NCBI GenBank assembly: GCA_910587025.1
Contig: CAJUKR010000002.1
Location: 1-64,000 of the forward strand
Direction: 5' to 3'
From: an uncultured Christensenellaceae bacterium
GTDB lineage: Bacteria; Bacillota; Clostridia; Christensenellales; Pumilibacteraceae
DNA length: 64,000 nucleotides
The position numbers and the translations under genes are program-made. Every line of letters begins with the position of its first letter. The stretch's first letter is position 1. The notes under the pieces were generated by a model. The model saw only the letters and a program-made list of their open reading frames with translations, made no database searches and had not been told where the DNA came from. Shown here piece by piece: positions 8,244-17,714 of this stretch.

Positions 8244-9064
8244 TACACGTTTGTTACAACGTAAACGCCGGGATCTTCCGCGGGCTTCTTATGTCTGTCA
8301 TGTCGGTGGCAAAACACACGCCGTCGCCCGTGACCTTCCATATACTCACTATGGATATGACCGAGGCAGATCCCAAATACGCGCCCGTAAACGAAGATCA
8401 ACTCGGCTTGATAAACAAGGTCATAGGAAATTACAATTCGCTGTCGCATGCGGAACTCGTCGACTGCAAACCGCTGTACGAAAAATATTTTTCGGGCAAT
8501 AAAAACAGCGCGTCGTTCTATACCCCTTATGCAATGCTCCGTCTGTTCGTCGACGAACTCGCGCTCGAAGGCAATCCGGACAAGATAATATATCTCGACG
8601 CCGATACGATGTGCCTGAAAGATATACGCGAACTTTGGGATATAAATATTTCGCGTTACGAATTCGGCGCCGCTCTCGATGCGGCGGGCAAACTGTGGAT
8701 ACGCTCCGACTATTGCAACTCCGGCGTTATGCTCATCAATCTGCCGAAAGTACGTAAGACCAAGCTGTTGGCGCGCGTCCGCGATCGCGTCGCGTCCAAA
8801 TTGATGTTCATGCCCGATCAGTCGGCGCTCAACGATTTCGTATGGGATAAACTCGTACTCCCGCGCAAATTCAACGAACAGCGTTCGGTAAAATCGGACA
8901 CCGTAATCAAACATTTCTGCCGCGCGCTGAAATTTTTTCCCTACCCGCGCATCGAGGGTCCGAAACAATGGGAAAAAGAAAAAGTACATAATATTCTTCG
9001 TATACATTCCTTCGACGATATTTTCGACGAAATCGAAGAACTCGAAAAAGATTTCGACATATAG
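8240..9064 (+). CDS. Family 8 glycosyltransferase
   Basis: The 274-residue GT-A enzyme carries the metal-binding DxD motif as YLDADTM (Asp120 and Asp122), the NSGVMLINL segment, the MPDQSALN segment and a C-terminal IKHF histidine, all typical of GT8 sugar transferases using UDP-glucose or UDP-galactose. The GTG start overlaps the flippase-like gene's stop by 4 bases, indicating translational coupling. No membrane segment is seen, so it works at the inner face of the membrane or in the cytosol. Acceptor and donor are not determined. Confidence 0.92.
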   Translation: MIHVCYNVNAGIFRGLLMSVMSVAKHTPSPVTFHILTMDMTEADPKYAPVNEDQLGLINKVIGNYNSLSHAELVDCKPLYEKYFSGNKNSASFYTPYAMLRLFVDELALEGNPDKIIYLDADTMCLKDIRELWDINISRYEFGAALDAAGKLWIRSDYCNSGVMLINLPKVRKTKLLARVRDRVASKLMFMPDQSALNDFVWDKLVLPRKFNEQRSVKSDTVIKHFCRALKFFPYPRIEGPKQWEKEKVHNILRIHSFDDIFDEIEELEKDFDI

Positions 9065-9086
9065 CCCGTCAGCCCGTTTGCAAAGC

Positions 9087-9248
9087 CTATGCTTCGCACT
9101 GTTTTTCGCGTACGCGTAGAACGACCCCGTCGCCTTTCACCGCGACTCCGATAAGCCTGTTGCACTTACGGCATTTTATCCGCACCGCGCTCCCCGTGCC
9201 CGCTTCCATAAGCCGCTGACCGCATATCGGACAATTAACATATATCAT
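9087..9248 (-). CDS. Small Com-like zinc-finger protein
   Basis: This 53-residue gene reads leftward from ATG 9248 with GGAGGGA about 10 bases upstream. It has two CxxC pairs, CPICG and KCRKC, arranged as in the phage Mu Com-type translational regulators (CxxCG-LL-x-VEIKCxxC). It is divergent from the S24 repressor, and the palindromic operator lies between them, so the repressor may control both. It could be an RNA- or DNA-binding regulator or just a zinc-ribbon accessory protein. Confidence 0.65.
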   Translation of the reverse strand: MIYVNCPICGQRLMEAGTGSAVRIKCRKCNRLIGVAVKGDGVVLRVREKQCEA

Positions 9249-9276
9249 AATATCCGTCCCTCCCTGTTATCCTGAT

Positions 9277-9363
9277 TTGTGATAACAATATATCACAATA
9301 TTTTGCATGTGTCAAGGATTTTAATATAAACCGTTTGACTTTTTTTTTAATTTGTGATATTTT
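9277..9363. promoter_or_regulatory. Operator and promoter between Com-like gene and S24 repressor
   Basis: A perfect 8-bp inverted repeat, TTGTGATA (9277-9284) and TATCACAA (9291-9298), is spaced by 6 bases. A third half-site TTGTGATA sits at 9352-9359. TTGACT at 9335-9340 and a TATTTT -10 at 9358-9363 drive the rightward gene, with the third half-site overlapping the -10. This fits autoregulation by the S24-domain repressor. Confidence 0.7.
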
Positions 9364-9384
9364 TGTATACAGAGGTAAGGATAT

Positions 9385-10002
9385 ATGAACTTCTCCGAAA
9401 AATTGAAAGAACTTCGAAAACATAAAGGCGTTACGCAGACGCAAATGGCGCGTGAACTCGGCGTGGCGCTTTCCTCGATCGCCATGTGGGAAAGCACGAC
9501 GCGCAAACCGCCCGTGGAAACGATGATCAGACTGTCAAAATATTTCGGAGTGTCTGTAGACGAAATGCTCGGACTGGACAACGAACATATAGACATAGTT
9601 TCCCTTCCTGTAATCGCAAAAGTCAAGGCGGGATACGGCAGTGAAATGATCGAAATCGATTCGGGCGAGATCCAGGTCATACCGCGTTCGATCATCGGAA
9701 ACAAGTCCGAAGAAGAGCTTATGGTGTTCCTCGTCGACGGCGACAGCATGGCTCCGAAATTTCTCGAAGGCGACCGCGTGCTCGTGTCGAGGCAAACGTC
9801 CGTGGACAGCGGAGACATTGCTATCGTATCGTACTGCGATCACGAAAGCGGCACGATCAAAAAAGTACATTACGAAGCGGGATGCGATTATGTTGATCTT
9901 ATACCGCTCAATCCCAAGTATTCCCCTGTGCGCATTCAGGGCGAAGCGCTCGAAGGAGTGCGCGTAGTCGGGAAAGTAATTTACCTCTTCCGTAAAATAT
10001 AA
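9385..10002 (+). CDS. XRE/S24 LexA-like repressor
   Basis: This 205-residue protein has an N-terminal helix-turn-helix (about 5-60, TQTQMARELGVALSSIAMWE) and a C-terminal S24 peptidase domain with Ser121 in VDGDSMAPKF and a lysine at 159 or 160 in GTIKKVHY as the catalytic dyad. Proteins of this type are CI- or LexA-like repressors that self-cleave when stimulated by RecA. Only a small zinc-finger gene lies across from it, so it is not an obvious prophage here. It may be a relic of one, or a stand-alone stress regulator. Confidence 0.88.
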   Translation: MNFSEKLKELRKHKGVTQTQMARELGVALSSIAMWESTTRKPPVETMIRLSKYFGVSVDEMLGLDNEHIDIVSLPVIAKVKAGYGSEMIEIDSGEIQVIPRSIIGNKSEEELMVFLVDGDSMAPKFLEGDRVLVSRQTSVDSGDIAIVSYCDHESGTIKKVHYEAGCDYVDLIPLNPKYSPVRIQGEALEGVRVVGKVIYLFRKI

Positions 10003-10009
10003 CGAAACG

Positions 10010-10045
10010 AAAACGAGCGGACGCGATTTTGCGTCCGCTCGTTTT
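10010..10045. terminator. Bidirectional terminator between convergent genes
   Basis: A 15-bp perfect stem, AAAACGAGCGGACGC with its complement, around a 6-base loop. It serves the repressor gene on the right strand and leuS on the left. Confidence 0.92.
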
Positions 10046-10059
10046 ATATTTTCTTTTAT

Positions 10060-12456
10060 TTACGTAATCACGTTGATTATCTTCCCCGCTTTGTAGATAA
10101 TCTTTTTCGCCGAACTTATACCGAGAAGCGCAAGCGCTTTTTCCGACGCAACAGCCTCGTCGGCGTCCGGAGCAAGCATGACCGTGCCTTTGAGCTTACC
10201 GAAAAGCTGAACGGGTATTTCTATCTCGCTTCTGACGAGTTTCGCTTCGTCGCACTCGGGATACGCTTCGCGTAAAACGCTCGATTTATGTCCGGTCGCT
10301 TCCCACAGTTCTTCGGCGAAATGCGGGACGATGGGAGCCATAAGTTTTATAAGCGTAAGCGCCGCGTCGTAAAGCGCGGAATCCGCCGTGTCGTACTTAT
10401 ACATGGAATTCGTAAGTTCCATGAGCCTTGCGACCGCGGTATTGAACGAGAAGTTTTCTATATCCGACGAACAGCTCTTTGCGGCGTAATTCACGTCGTA
10501 CTCGAGATCTGCTACCTTCTTTTTGTCGGCGGGAACGACGTTTTTGCCGCCTGCGGCTTTGAGCGTTATTCTTTCGACTCGGTCGAGGTATTTCGCAATT
10601 GCGGCTATGCCGTCCTTGGAGAACGGACCGCCCTCGGTGTAAGAGAACGCAAAGCAAAGGTACATTTTAAACACATCCGAGCCGTAGACCGAAACGTAAT
10701 CGTCGGGATTGATGATATTTCCGCGCGTTTTACTCATGCGCTTGCCGTCGGGACCGAGTATAACGCCCTGGTGTACGAGCTTGACGAAAGGTTCGTCGAA
10801 ATGCAGATAACCCATATCGCGCAACGCTTTAGTAATAAACCGCGCATAAAGCAGATGCATACAAGCGTGTTCGGCTCCGCCGACATAAGTATCTACGGGG
10901 AGCATTTTGTCCGTCCATGCGGTATCGAACGCTTTGTCCGCGAGCTTTGCGTTGGGGTATCTGAGATAATACCAACTCGAACACACGAACGTATCGAGCG
11001 TGTCCGGATCGCGTTTCGCAGGCGCGCCGCATTTCGGGCATTTCACGTTTATATAACTCTCTTTGCTTGCAAGCGGGCTCTTTCCGCTCGGATGAAAGTC
11101 CACGTCGTAAGGAAGCTCGACGGGCAGATCTTTTTCGGGAACGGGTACTACGCCGCAATGAGGGCAATGCACGATCGGGATCGGCGCGCCCCAATAACGC
11201 TGACGGGAAACCGACCAGTCGCGCAGGCGGTACGTTATTTTTTCTCCGCCCTTGCCGAGTTCCGCGAGCTTTTTAAGTATAGCCGTTTTCGCTTCCGCGG
11301 TCTTAAGCCCCGTGGCAAAACCGGAATTGACGGAAACGCCGTACTCGCAGTACGGAAGCTCGTCGTCCGATCCGTCCGAACTTTTTACGACGCGCTCTAT
11401 GGGTAAATCGTATTTCTTCGCGAAATCGAAATCGCGCGTATCGTGCGACGGGACTGCCATTACCGCGCCCGTACCGTACGTGGCAAGGACGTAATCCGCC
11501 ACCCATACGGGGACTTGTCTTCCGTTTACGGGATTGACGGCATACGCGCCCGTGAAGACGCCCGTCTTTTCTTTTACCGTGCTCGTACGGTCGATCTCAG
11601 ACTGCTGAGCCGCCTGTTTTTTATATTCTTCGACTGCCGCACGGCATTCTTCCGTCGTGATCTTGTCCACAAGCGGATGCTCGGGCGCAAGCACGACGTA
11701 CGTGCAACCGAACAACGTATCCGCGCGGGTCGTGAACACCTTGAACGAACCGCCGCGCACGAGATCGAATTCCACTTCGCCGCCGCGCGACTTGCCGATC
11801 CAGTTCCGTTGCATGATCTTGGTCTTTTCCGGCCAGTCTATTTTATCCAGGTCGGTCAAAAGCTCTTCCGCATAATCGGTGATCTTGAAAAACCACTGAC
11901 GCATTTCCCTGCGCTCGACCGCCGCGCCGCAACGCTCGCAACAGCCGTCTACGACCTGCTCGTTCGCAATTACCGTATTGCAGGACGGACACCAGTTGAC
12001 GGGCGCGAGCTTTTCTTCGGCAAGCCCGTGCTTGTACAACTGAAGGAATATCCACTGCGTCCATTTGTAATAATCGGGGTCGCAGGTCTTTATCTCGTAA
12101 TCCCAGTCGAAAGACGCGCCCATATTCCTGAGCTGCCCTTCCATGGTCTTTATATTCTTATCCGTCGAATCTTTGGGATGTATGCCCGTCTTTATGGCAT
12201 AGTTCTCCGCGGGCAGACCGAACGCGTCGAAGCCCATGGGCTGAAAGACCTCAAACCCTTTCATGCGAAGCAACCGAGCGTATATATCGGTCAGACCGAA
12301 GTTATACCAATGCCCGAGATGCAAGTTCGCCCCCGAAGGGTAAGAAAACATTTCGAGCACATATTTCTTTTTATCCGCGTTTCTGCGGTCGAAAGAGTCG
12401 GCTTTCGACTCTTCCCATTTCTTTTTCCATTTGTTTTCGATTTTCAGATAATCCAT
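10060..12456 (-). CDS. leuS: Leucine-tRNA ligase
   Basis: The 798-residue class I synthetase charges tRNA-Leu. The HIGH motif appears as HLGHWYNFG near residue 41 and KMSKS as RMSKTRG in the C-terminal half. Zinc-type cysteines CPSC/CERC and the connective editing region with the TTRADTLFG segment are present. Length is close to the Bacillus enzyme. An AGGTGA SD precedes the ATG. It is the last gene of the trx-HAD-leuS operon, 2 bases after the HAD stop. Confidence 0.98.
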   Translation of the reverse strand: MDYLKIENKWKKKWEESKADSFDRRNADKKKYVLEMFSYPSGANLHLGHWYNFGLTDIYARLLRMKGFEVFQPMGFDAFGLPAENYAIKTGIHPKDSTDKNIKTMEGQLRNMGASFDWDYEIKTCDPDYYKWTQWIFLQLYKHGLAEEKLAPVNWCPSCNTVIANEQVVDGCCERCGAAVERREMRQWFFKITDYAEELLTDLDKIDWPEKTKIMQRNWIGKSRGGEVEFDLVRGGSFKVFTTRADTLFGCTYVVLAPEHPLVDKITTEECRAAVEEYKKQAAQQSEIDRTSTVKEKTGVFTGAYAVNPVNGRQVPVWVADYVLATYGTGAVMAVPSHDTRDFDFAKKYDLPIERVVKSSDGSDDELPYCEYGVSVNSGFATGLKTAEAKTAILKKLAELGKGGEKITYRLRDWSVSRQRYWGAPIPIVHCPHCGVVPVPEKDLPVELPYDVDFHPSGKSPLASKESYINVKCPKCGAPAKRDPDTLDTFVCSSWYYLRYPNAKLADKAFDTAWTDKMLPVDTYVGGAEHACMHLLYARFITKALRDMGYLHFDEPFVKLVHQGVILGPDGKRMSKTRGNIINPDDYVSVYGSDVFKMYLCFAFSYTEGGPFSKDGIAAIAKYLDRVERITLKAAGGKNVVPADKKKVADLEYDVNYAAKSCSSDIENFSFNTAVARLMELTNSMYKYDTADSALYDAALTLIKLMAPIVPHFAEELWEATGHKSSVLREAYPECDEAKLVRSEIEIPVQLFGKLKGTVMLAPDADEAVASEKALALLGISSAKKIIYKAGKIINVIT

Positions 12457-12458
12457 AT

Positions 12459-13019
12459 CTAACTCACCTGTGTGACCTGTCCGTTTTTCACGAAAAATCC
12501 GCGCTTTGCTTTACCGAGCATAAATTCGTCGCGCATGGTATCGGTATAATATTCGTCCAGAACGGCGTCCTCGCCGTATACCGCCGTAAAGCGTTGCCAC
12601 TTTCCTTCGCGATAGCAATACGGATCGACGATCTTTCCCGTTTTGCGGTCGATCTCCGTCGCGATCAGATTTTTTACGCCTATGCGCCGACATATTTCTT
12701 CGAGGAAAAACCGCGGGGTCGCGGAAATGATTATGTCGTCGTCGCGGTGAGTATCCTTATACCACTGCTGTATGCGCTTTTCTTTTTTATCCCAGAACTT
12801 CACGACGTACCTGTCGATCTTTTTACCGCGCAGGTACGGTTTGAGAATTATCTCGACCGAACGCTTCATCGGAATCGCACGGAACAGCGTCAGCAATGCG
12901 ACTACTATTATTACGGGCAAATAAAAAATCGTCCACAGCCTCCGCGGCGTGAGAAAAAAACAAAAATCCCGATAACTGTATCCTTTATATATAGTCTGAT
13001 CGAAATCGAACGCTCGCAT
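12459..13019 (-). CDS. HAD-IB family phosphatase, membrane-associated
   Basis: The start taken is ATG 13019, so that the product opens directly with the catalytic FDFDQTI motif (Asp5, Asp7); GTG 13028 is possible. SD is GGGTGAT. The 186-residue protein has a hydrophobic insertion (about 28-50), a motif II SATPRF and late acidic residues [17 protein letters not shown] enzymes include phosphoserine and phospholipid phosphatases; the membrane helix points to a lipid-linked or envelope phosphate. It lies between thioredoxin and leuS in one operon. Confidence 0.82.
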   Translation of the reverse strand: MRAFDFDQTIYKGYSYRDFCFFLTPRRLWTIFYLPVIIVVALLTLFRAIPMKRSVEIILKPYLRGKKIDRYVVKFWDKKEKRIQQWYKDTHRDDDIIISATPRFFLEEICRRIGVKNLIATEIDRKTGKIVDPYCYREGKWQRFTAVYGEDAVLDEYYTDTMRDEFMLGKAKRGFFVKNGQVTQVS

Positions 13020-13041
13020 TTGTATCACCCGCAGCCGAGGG

Positions 13042-13344
13042 TCACAGACCGAGATCGGAAACCAATGCGGCTTCGGGCATAAATCCGACGGTGCTCGCCG
13101 TGATCTTGCCGTCGCGCATTACGACGATCATGGGAATGCTCTGCACTCCGAAACTTGCGGCAAGACCGTTCTGCTCGTCGACGTTGACTTTATAAAACTT
13201 CAGATCGGGTCGTTTTTCGCTCAATCCCTCGATAACCGGCGACATCATGCGGCAGGGTCCGCACCAGGTCGCCCAAAAGTCGATCACGCAAACGCCGTTT
13301 GCCGTTTCCTGTTTGAAATTGTTTTCGGTAAGCTCTTTTATCAT
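13042..13344 (-). CDS. trxA: Thioredoxin
   Basis: This 100-residue thioredoxin contains the WCGPC active site in FWATWCGPCRMMSPV and the cis-proline segment SIPMIVV. It reduces cytosolic disulfides. The -10 box ends 9 bases before the ATG and there is no convincing SD, so translation may start from a nearly leaderless message. It is the first gene of an operon with the HAD phosphatase and leuS. Confidence 0.97.
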   Translation of the reverse strand: MIKELTENNFKQETANGVCVIDFWATWCGPCRMMSPVIEGLSEKRPDLKFYKVNVDEQNGLAASFGVQSIPMIVVMRDGKITASTVGFMPEAALVSDLGL

Positions 13345-13353
13345 AATGCACTC

Positions 13354-13382
13354 AGTATATCATAACCGAAAGAATAACACAA
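13354..13382 (-). promoter_or_regulatory. Extended -10 promoter of the trx operon
   Basis: The extended -10 TGaTATACT (hexamer 13359-13354) follows a weak -35 TTGTGT (13382-13377) at 17 bases. The expected start site is about 3 bases before the ATG. Confidence 0.65.
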
Positions 13383-13423
13383 GTGTTTTTCGGTTTTTCG
13401 CGCGTCTTCGAGCATAAAACAGC

Positions 13424-13861
13424 TCAGGATATAAAGTCCGCCAAAGCCTCGCATGCCGCAGATATGTCCGAATACGTCCGCTCGAAATCACGCGTATACC
13501 ACGGATCGGCGACTTCGCGATCCTCGCCCGCAAAGCTCATAAGGAATTTTACTTTATCGCTTACGCCGAACGCGCGCGTCATATCGTGCATATTCTCTTC
13601 GTCCATCACGAGAATAAGATCGGCCCTGTCGAAATCCGCGCGGGTGATCAGCTTTGCCGCACGCGTGGCGAACGGCACTCCGTGGGCGGAAAGAGTCCGT
13701 TTGGCGGGCGGATACATGTCCGACCCTATTTCGTCCGTTCTCGCCGCGCGCGAAAAGATTTCGTGACCGGTTTCGCCGCGTCGCGAAAGCACGTCTTTCA
13801 TAACGAACTCCGCCATTGGCGAACGGCATATGTTTCCGTGACATACGAATAATAATATCAT
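13424..13861 (-). CDS. Low-molecular-weight protein tyrosine phosphatase
   Basis: The start is ATG 13861, behind AAGGAGAT; much longer upstream readings in this frame are spurious. The 145-residue product has the N-terminal phosphate loop CHGNICRSP (C-x5-R-S) and the general-acid DPWY loop near the C-terminus, both hallmarks of the LMW-PTP family (Wzb/YwlE type). Members dephosphorylate tyrosine kinases of exopolysaccharide systems or protein arginine. No partner kinase is in view. Confidence 0.93.
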   Translation of the reverse strand: MILLFVCHGNICRSPMAEFVMKDVLSRRGETGHEIFSRAARTDEIGSDMYPPAKRTLSAHGVPFATRAAKLITRADFDRADLILVMDEENMHDMTRAFGVSDKVKFLMSFAGEDREVADPWYTRDFERTYSDISAACEALADFIS

Positions 13862-13951
13862 AGTTATCTCCTTACGCGGAATTATAGCATACTTACCAGC
13901 CGCACGGCAAAATATTTTTATGATTTTTGCGAAAAAATTTTCAAAACAGTC

Positions 13952-13980
13952 TTGAAATCCGCAAAAAAATATATTATAAT
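13952..13980 (+). promoter_or_regulatory. Promoter of the cytidylate-kinase-like gene
   Basis: TTGAAA at 13952-13957 and TATAAT at 13975-13980 are 17 bases apart, followed by AAGGAGG before ATG 14015. Confidence 0.85.
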
Positions 13981-14014
13981 ATATAAAAGTAATGACAAGA
14001 TAAGGAGGCCGAAC

Positions 14015-14614
14015 ATGATTATTACCATAAGCCGCGAAAACGGCTCGGGAGGAAGCGAAATCGGGCATAAGCTCGCCGACAGGCTCGGAGTGCCTTGCTA
14101 TGACAAAACGGTAACGCAACTGACGGCGGACATCTCCGGATTCGCCAAAGAGATCGTGGAAAAATCCGCGGACAAAACGCCGATGCCGTTCGACTATTCG
14201 GGATATTATTATTTTTACGATACCGCGAGCAGCGACAAGTGGCTTCCGGTGTACGATCAGATATATCTCGCGCAAAGCAAAGCCATTACGCGACTTGCCG
14301 AAAAAGGTTCGTGCGTGATCGTAGGACGATGCGCCGCTCATGTGCTCGAAGAACGCAATATCCCCTGCGTCAGTATTTTCATCCATGCGCCCGAGTCGGA
14401 TCGCGTCAGGCGCATAAAAGAGCGTCACAACCTCGACGAAAAAGGCGCGCTCAAGTATATCAAGAAAAACGACAAAGCCCGCGCGACGTATTACCGCAAG
14501 TATGCGGGCGCGGAATGGGGAAAGATACAGAACTATGACATGACGATCTCGAGCGCGATCGGTATAGATAAAGTGGTCGAACTTCTTGCCGACTTCGCGG
14601 AAAAAAACAAATAA
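14015..14614 (+). CDS. Cytidylate kinase-like protein
   Basis: Start is ATG 14015 with AAGGAGG 7 bases upstream. The 199-residue protein belongs to the cytidylate kinase-like family (PF13189): N-terminal ITISRENGSGGSEIG P-loop variant, a YDKTV segment, an IVGRCAAHVLEE helix and the RIKERHNLDEKGA lid. The family is common in Clostridia; its substrate is unsettled, and it need not be CMP. The gene stands alone between a promoter and a strong terminator. Confidence 0.88.
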   Translation: MIITISRENGSGGSEIGHKLADRLGVPCYDKTVTQLTADISGFAKEIVEKSADKTPMPFDYSGYYYFYDTASSDKWLPVYDQIYLAQSKAITRLAEKGSCVIVGRCAAHVLEERNIPCVSIFIHAPESDRVRRIKERHNLDEKGALKYIKKNDKARATYYRKYAGAEWGKIQNYDMTISSAIGIDKVVELLADFAEKNK

Positions 14615-14629
14615 ATCAAACGAAAACAA

Positions 14630-14658
14630 AGAAAGGCGCGGTACTCCGCGCCTTTCTT
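14630..14658. terminator. Bidirectional terminator
   Basis: A 12-bp perfect stem (AGAAAGGCGCGG with its complement) and a TACT loop separate two convergent genes. Confidence 0.88.
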
Positions 14659-14700
14659 GTCATATCCGGAAACAAACCGAACGGAAATAATCCGTTTTTA

Positions 14701-17532
14701 TTACCACATAACTGGTTTGCCGCCCGCGTAGTGCCAGCAGCCCGATTGTTCCGTTTCGGAATAATAACGTACGACAGGCGGTGCGCTGTGGGAACCTTTT
14801 TTGACCGTCGCCCACTCTTCGGCAGTTCCTTCGAAGTATGCGACGGCTTTCGTACAACCGCTGAATACATCGTGCTCAAGCGTACTCACACTGTTCGGGA
14901 TAACCGCAGAAATAAGTTCGGTGCATCCGTCAAACATCTGATATTTCACTGTTGTAAGTCCGGCAGGCAATTTCACGTAAGTCAGCGCCGCGCAGTTCAT
15001 AAAAGTAGCCGATCCGATAGACTTTACGCTGTCGGGAATAACGATCTCTTTAAGTGCCTTACACGAAGCGAACGCTCCGCCGCCTATGGAAACAAGTCCG
15101 TCATTAAGCGAAACCGAAGTCAACGCCCTGCAACCGTAAAACGCATCCTCGCAAATATATTTCAATTCGGGATTGCATGTAATCGAAGAGATCTTTTGAC
15201 TTCCGCCGTACGACTCCTGCATTGCGTATTCCGCTATGCCTACCGTACCCGCGTCAAGCGTCAGATCCAACATCTCATTACCTTCGTATACAAACGCGAC
15301 AGCCCATTTGTCGACATATTGAATGTTATTTTCCGCCGTGCGGATAAGTCCCGTACACCCGTAAAAAGCATGCCGTTCAATACCGACTACGCTCGAAGGA
15401 ATAACAAACGAGGGATTGACTATCGTTGCATTGCCGCAAAATACGTTTGCGCCGATCAACTTCACGCCGTCGGGAATTATCGACGTCCCGCAACCGAGCA
15501 CGAATTTATCCTCGGCTTTTTCGATCACGCAGTTGCTTGCGGTATAATACACGGTGTTGTCGCTTGCCACGACAAGCGTTGTCACATTATCGCTACCGTA
15601 CAATATGTTTTCGCCGAGCTTCTCGACGCCCTTGGATATAGTCACGCTTTTCAGGTTCTTTCTGCCCGACAATGCGTAATCGAACACGCGGTAACTTTCG
15701 CCGTTGTAGTCATCCGGCAAAGTAAGATACGCCCCGTTGCCGTTATAGTCGATAAGATAATTATGCTCCTCGCTGTCATAATACGCACGCTTTGTCTTAC
15801 AGAACGAAAGATCTCCGACTTTTTCGATAATGCTCTTTTCCGCAATATCCGTATGCACTACGCAATGCATTTGAAGCCCGGCATCCGTCAGCGCAGCTTC
15901 CGAAAGATTATAGATCTCGACAAGCCGCACACAGCCGTCGAACACATCGTGCCGCACCTTCGTCACGCTCGCGGGAATGGTATACGATATAAGCGATACA
16001 CAGTTTTCGAACGCTTTTTCTCCGATTTCGGTCAACACGCCGCGAGCTATAACTTCGCGCAAAGCGTCGCAACCGCTGAAAGTACTCCATGGTATCGACG
16101 TTATACCGCTTCCGATCTCCGCGCTTTCAAGCGACGTGCAATTCGCAAACACGCTACCCTCCAACGTCATCACCGTATCGGGTATATCTATCTCCGTAAT
16201 TCCCGAATCGGCAAACGCGCTGCTCTCGATCTCTTTCACCGCAGATCCGAGCGTAACCGATGTCAACGATTTGCAGCCCCTAAACGCGCCGCCGCCTATC
16301 TCTCCGCAGTTTATATCCGCCGACGCAAGCTTATCGCAATTCTCGAACGCGCTCCAGCCAATGCTCTTGCACGCCGATGACAATGTAACCGAAGTCAGCG
16401 ATTTACAGTTCTTAAACGCATAAGAATAAATTTCCGTCACGTTCGCGGGCATATCGAATTCGGCAAGCATAACGCAACCGCAGAATGCGTATTCGTGAAT
16501 TTCCGTGACCCTGCCTTTTATCTTAACCCGTTCGAGCGACGTACAGTCACGGAACATCGAGCTGTCGATCTCCGTAATACCGGCGGGCAGTTCGATGGAT
16601 TTCAATGCCGTACAACCCATAAACGACGTGCCGCCGAGCTCGGTCAGAGTTTCGGGCAAAGTTATATTTTCGAGCGACGTACAATTAACAAACGTGCGCG
16701 CGCTCAATGTATTCAGGTTTGCGGGAAGCGTTACGCTCACGAGCGAAGAACATCCCTCGAACGCCGACCGACCTATAGAGGTAACGCTGTCGGAAATAAC
16801 AACAGAAACCATTTCGGTGCAATCTTTGAACGCTTCGTCCGAAATCGTCGATACGACATCGGGTATGATCAACTCGGTCACGGTTTTGTCTTTTATGCCG
16901 GTAATCTTGCAACTGCCGTCATCGAGTTCGCTATACTCAAAAGGCATAAGCGCATTCTTTATAGTTTCCGTCCAATCCCACATTGCAGTGAGTTCCATCT
17001 CGAATGCCACTCTGTCCGCAGAAAAATCCCATTTTTCGTAACCGTAGTACCAACCTTTCAATACGCGGTTTTCGTCGGGCGGCGTGATCTCGGGCGCTGT
17101 CAACAGCGCGTCGTACACCGTAAGAATATCATATGTATCATCTCCGCTCGCAAACGTGCCGCCGTTCGGATCGAACTTTACGGAATATCCCCTTGCCCAT
17201 ACTGCGCAAAGCGTCATGTCATCCGTTACTTTGTCTGCGGTAAAGTCCCACATCGCGTCCGTTTCGTTGCCGGTTTTATTCCAGCCCAAAAAAATAAATC
17301 CTTCTTCGCCGACCGGCGCTTCGCTCGGTGCGGCAACGACGGAATCTATATCGACCTCGGTTTCGTAAAACCTATCGCCGAAAATGGTGCCGCGCCCCGC
17401 GTCGAACGTAACAGTCACGGTTTTATCTCCGTCCTCCGATCCGCCGAAGCACGCAGTAAGCGCGACCGATGCGAACAAGCACATCGAAAATGCAATAAAA
17501 ACAAGCAATAACTTTTTATACAATGTTTTCAC
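14701..17532 (-). CDS. BspA-like leucine-rich repeat surface lipoprotein
   Basis: A 943-residue secreted lipoprotein. GTG 17532 follows GGGAGA; the signal peptide ends in the lipobox LTAC. Next come two InlB/Listeria-Bacteroides repeats (about 38-190, FLGW and VKFDPNGG signatures), then two long blocks of LRR_5 repeats (about 205-545 and 600-900) of the form AFxxCxxLxSVxLPxxVxxI. BspA-type LRR proteins bind host or bacterial ligands. No anchor beyond the lipid is seen. The promoter carries a G9 tract, suggesting phase-variable expression. It is a single-gene unit bounded by terminators. Confidence 0.92.
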   Translation of the reverse strand: MKTLYKKLLLVFIAFSMCLFASVALTACFGGSEDGDKTVTVTFDAGRGTIFGDRFYETEVDIDSVVAAPSEAPVGEEGFIFLGWNKTGNETDAMWDFTADKVTDDMTLCAVWARGYSVKFDPNGGTFASGDDTYDILTVYDALLTAPEITPPDENRVLKGWYYGYEKWDFSADRVAFEMELTAMWDWTETIKNALMPFEYSELDDGSCKITGIKDKTVTELIIPDVVSTISDEAFKDCTEMVSVVISDSVTSIGRSAFEGCSSLVSVTLPANLNTLSARTFVNCTSLENITLPETLTELGGTSFMGCTALKSIELPAGITEIDSSMFRDCTSLERVKIKGRVTEIHEYAFCGCVMLAEFDMPANVTEIYSYAFKNCKSLTSVTLSSACKSIGWSAFENCDKLASADINCGEIGGGAFRGCKSLTSVTLGSAVKEIESSAFADSGITEIDIPDTVMTLEGSVFANCTSLESAEIGSGITSIPWSTFSGCDALREVIARGVLTEIGEKAFENCVSLISYTIPASVTKVRHDVFDGCVRLVEIYNLSEAALTDAGLQMHCVVHTDIAEKSIIEKVGDLSFCKTKRAYYDSEEHNYLIDYNGNGAYLTLPDDYNGESYRVFDYALSGRKNLKSVTISKGVEKLGENILYGSDNVTTLVVASDNTVYYTASNCVIEKAEDKFVLGCGTSIIPDGVKLIGANVFCGNATIVNPSFVIPSSVVGIERHAFYGCTGLIRTAENNIQYVDKWAVAFVYEGNEMLDLTLDAGTVGIAEYAMQESYGGSQKISSITCNPELKYICEDAFYGCRALTSVSLNDGLVSIGGGAFASCKALKEIVIPDSVKSIGSATFMNCAALTYVKLPAGLTTVKYQMFDGCTELISAVIPNSVSTLEHDVFSGCTKAVAYFEGTAEEWATVKKGSHSAPPVVRYYSETEQSGCWHYAGGKPVMW

Positions 17533-17567
17533 TCTACAATCTCCCGAACATAAAAAATATATACTTA

Positions 17568-17600
17568 TTTATATAACCCCCCCCCACGCGGTATTGTCAA
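17568..17600 (-). promoter_or_regulatory. Promoter with G9 tract in the spacer
   Basis: Reading leftward, a perfect TTGACA -35 (17600-17595) is followed by 9 bases, then G9 (17585-17577), then the AT-rich TTATATAAA -10 region. The present spacer to TTATAT is 18 bases and to TATATA 19, slightly long. Loss of one or two G would bring it to the optimal 17. Confidence 0.7.
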
Positions 17601-17662
17601 GCGTTTCGTAAAGCATTATGAAAAATAAAATATCATAAAAATTACCTTTCGCGTACACACAT

Positions 17663-17700
17663 AAAAAAATTCCCCGTGTGAAATGTTTCACACGGGGAGA
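17663..17700 (-). terminator. Terminator after nrdG
   Basis: A 12-bp perfect stem (CCCCGTGTGAAA with its complement) is followed on the minus strand by AATTTTTTT. Confidence 0.92.
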
Positions 17701-17714
17701 AATTTTCTTTATAT

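Noticed and set aside
10085..10093. A further CCCGCTTTG copy
   Set aside because: It is a single copy inside leuS coding sequence without a partner 21 bases away and with no promoter, so chance is likely.
13862..14629. Long N-terminal extension of the LMW phosphatase frame
   Set aside because: It runs antisense to the cytidylate-kinase-like gene, and the phosphatase P-loop must be near the N-terminus, matching ATG 13861.
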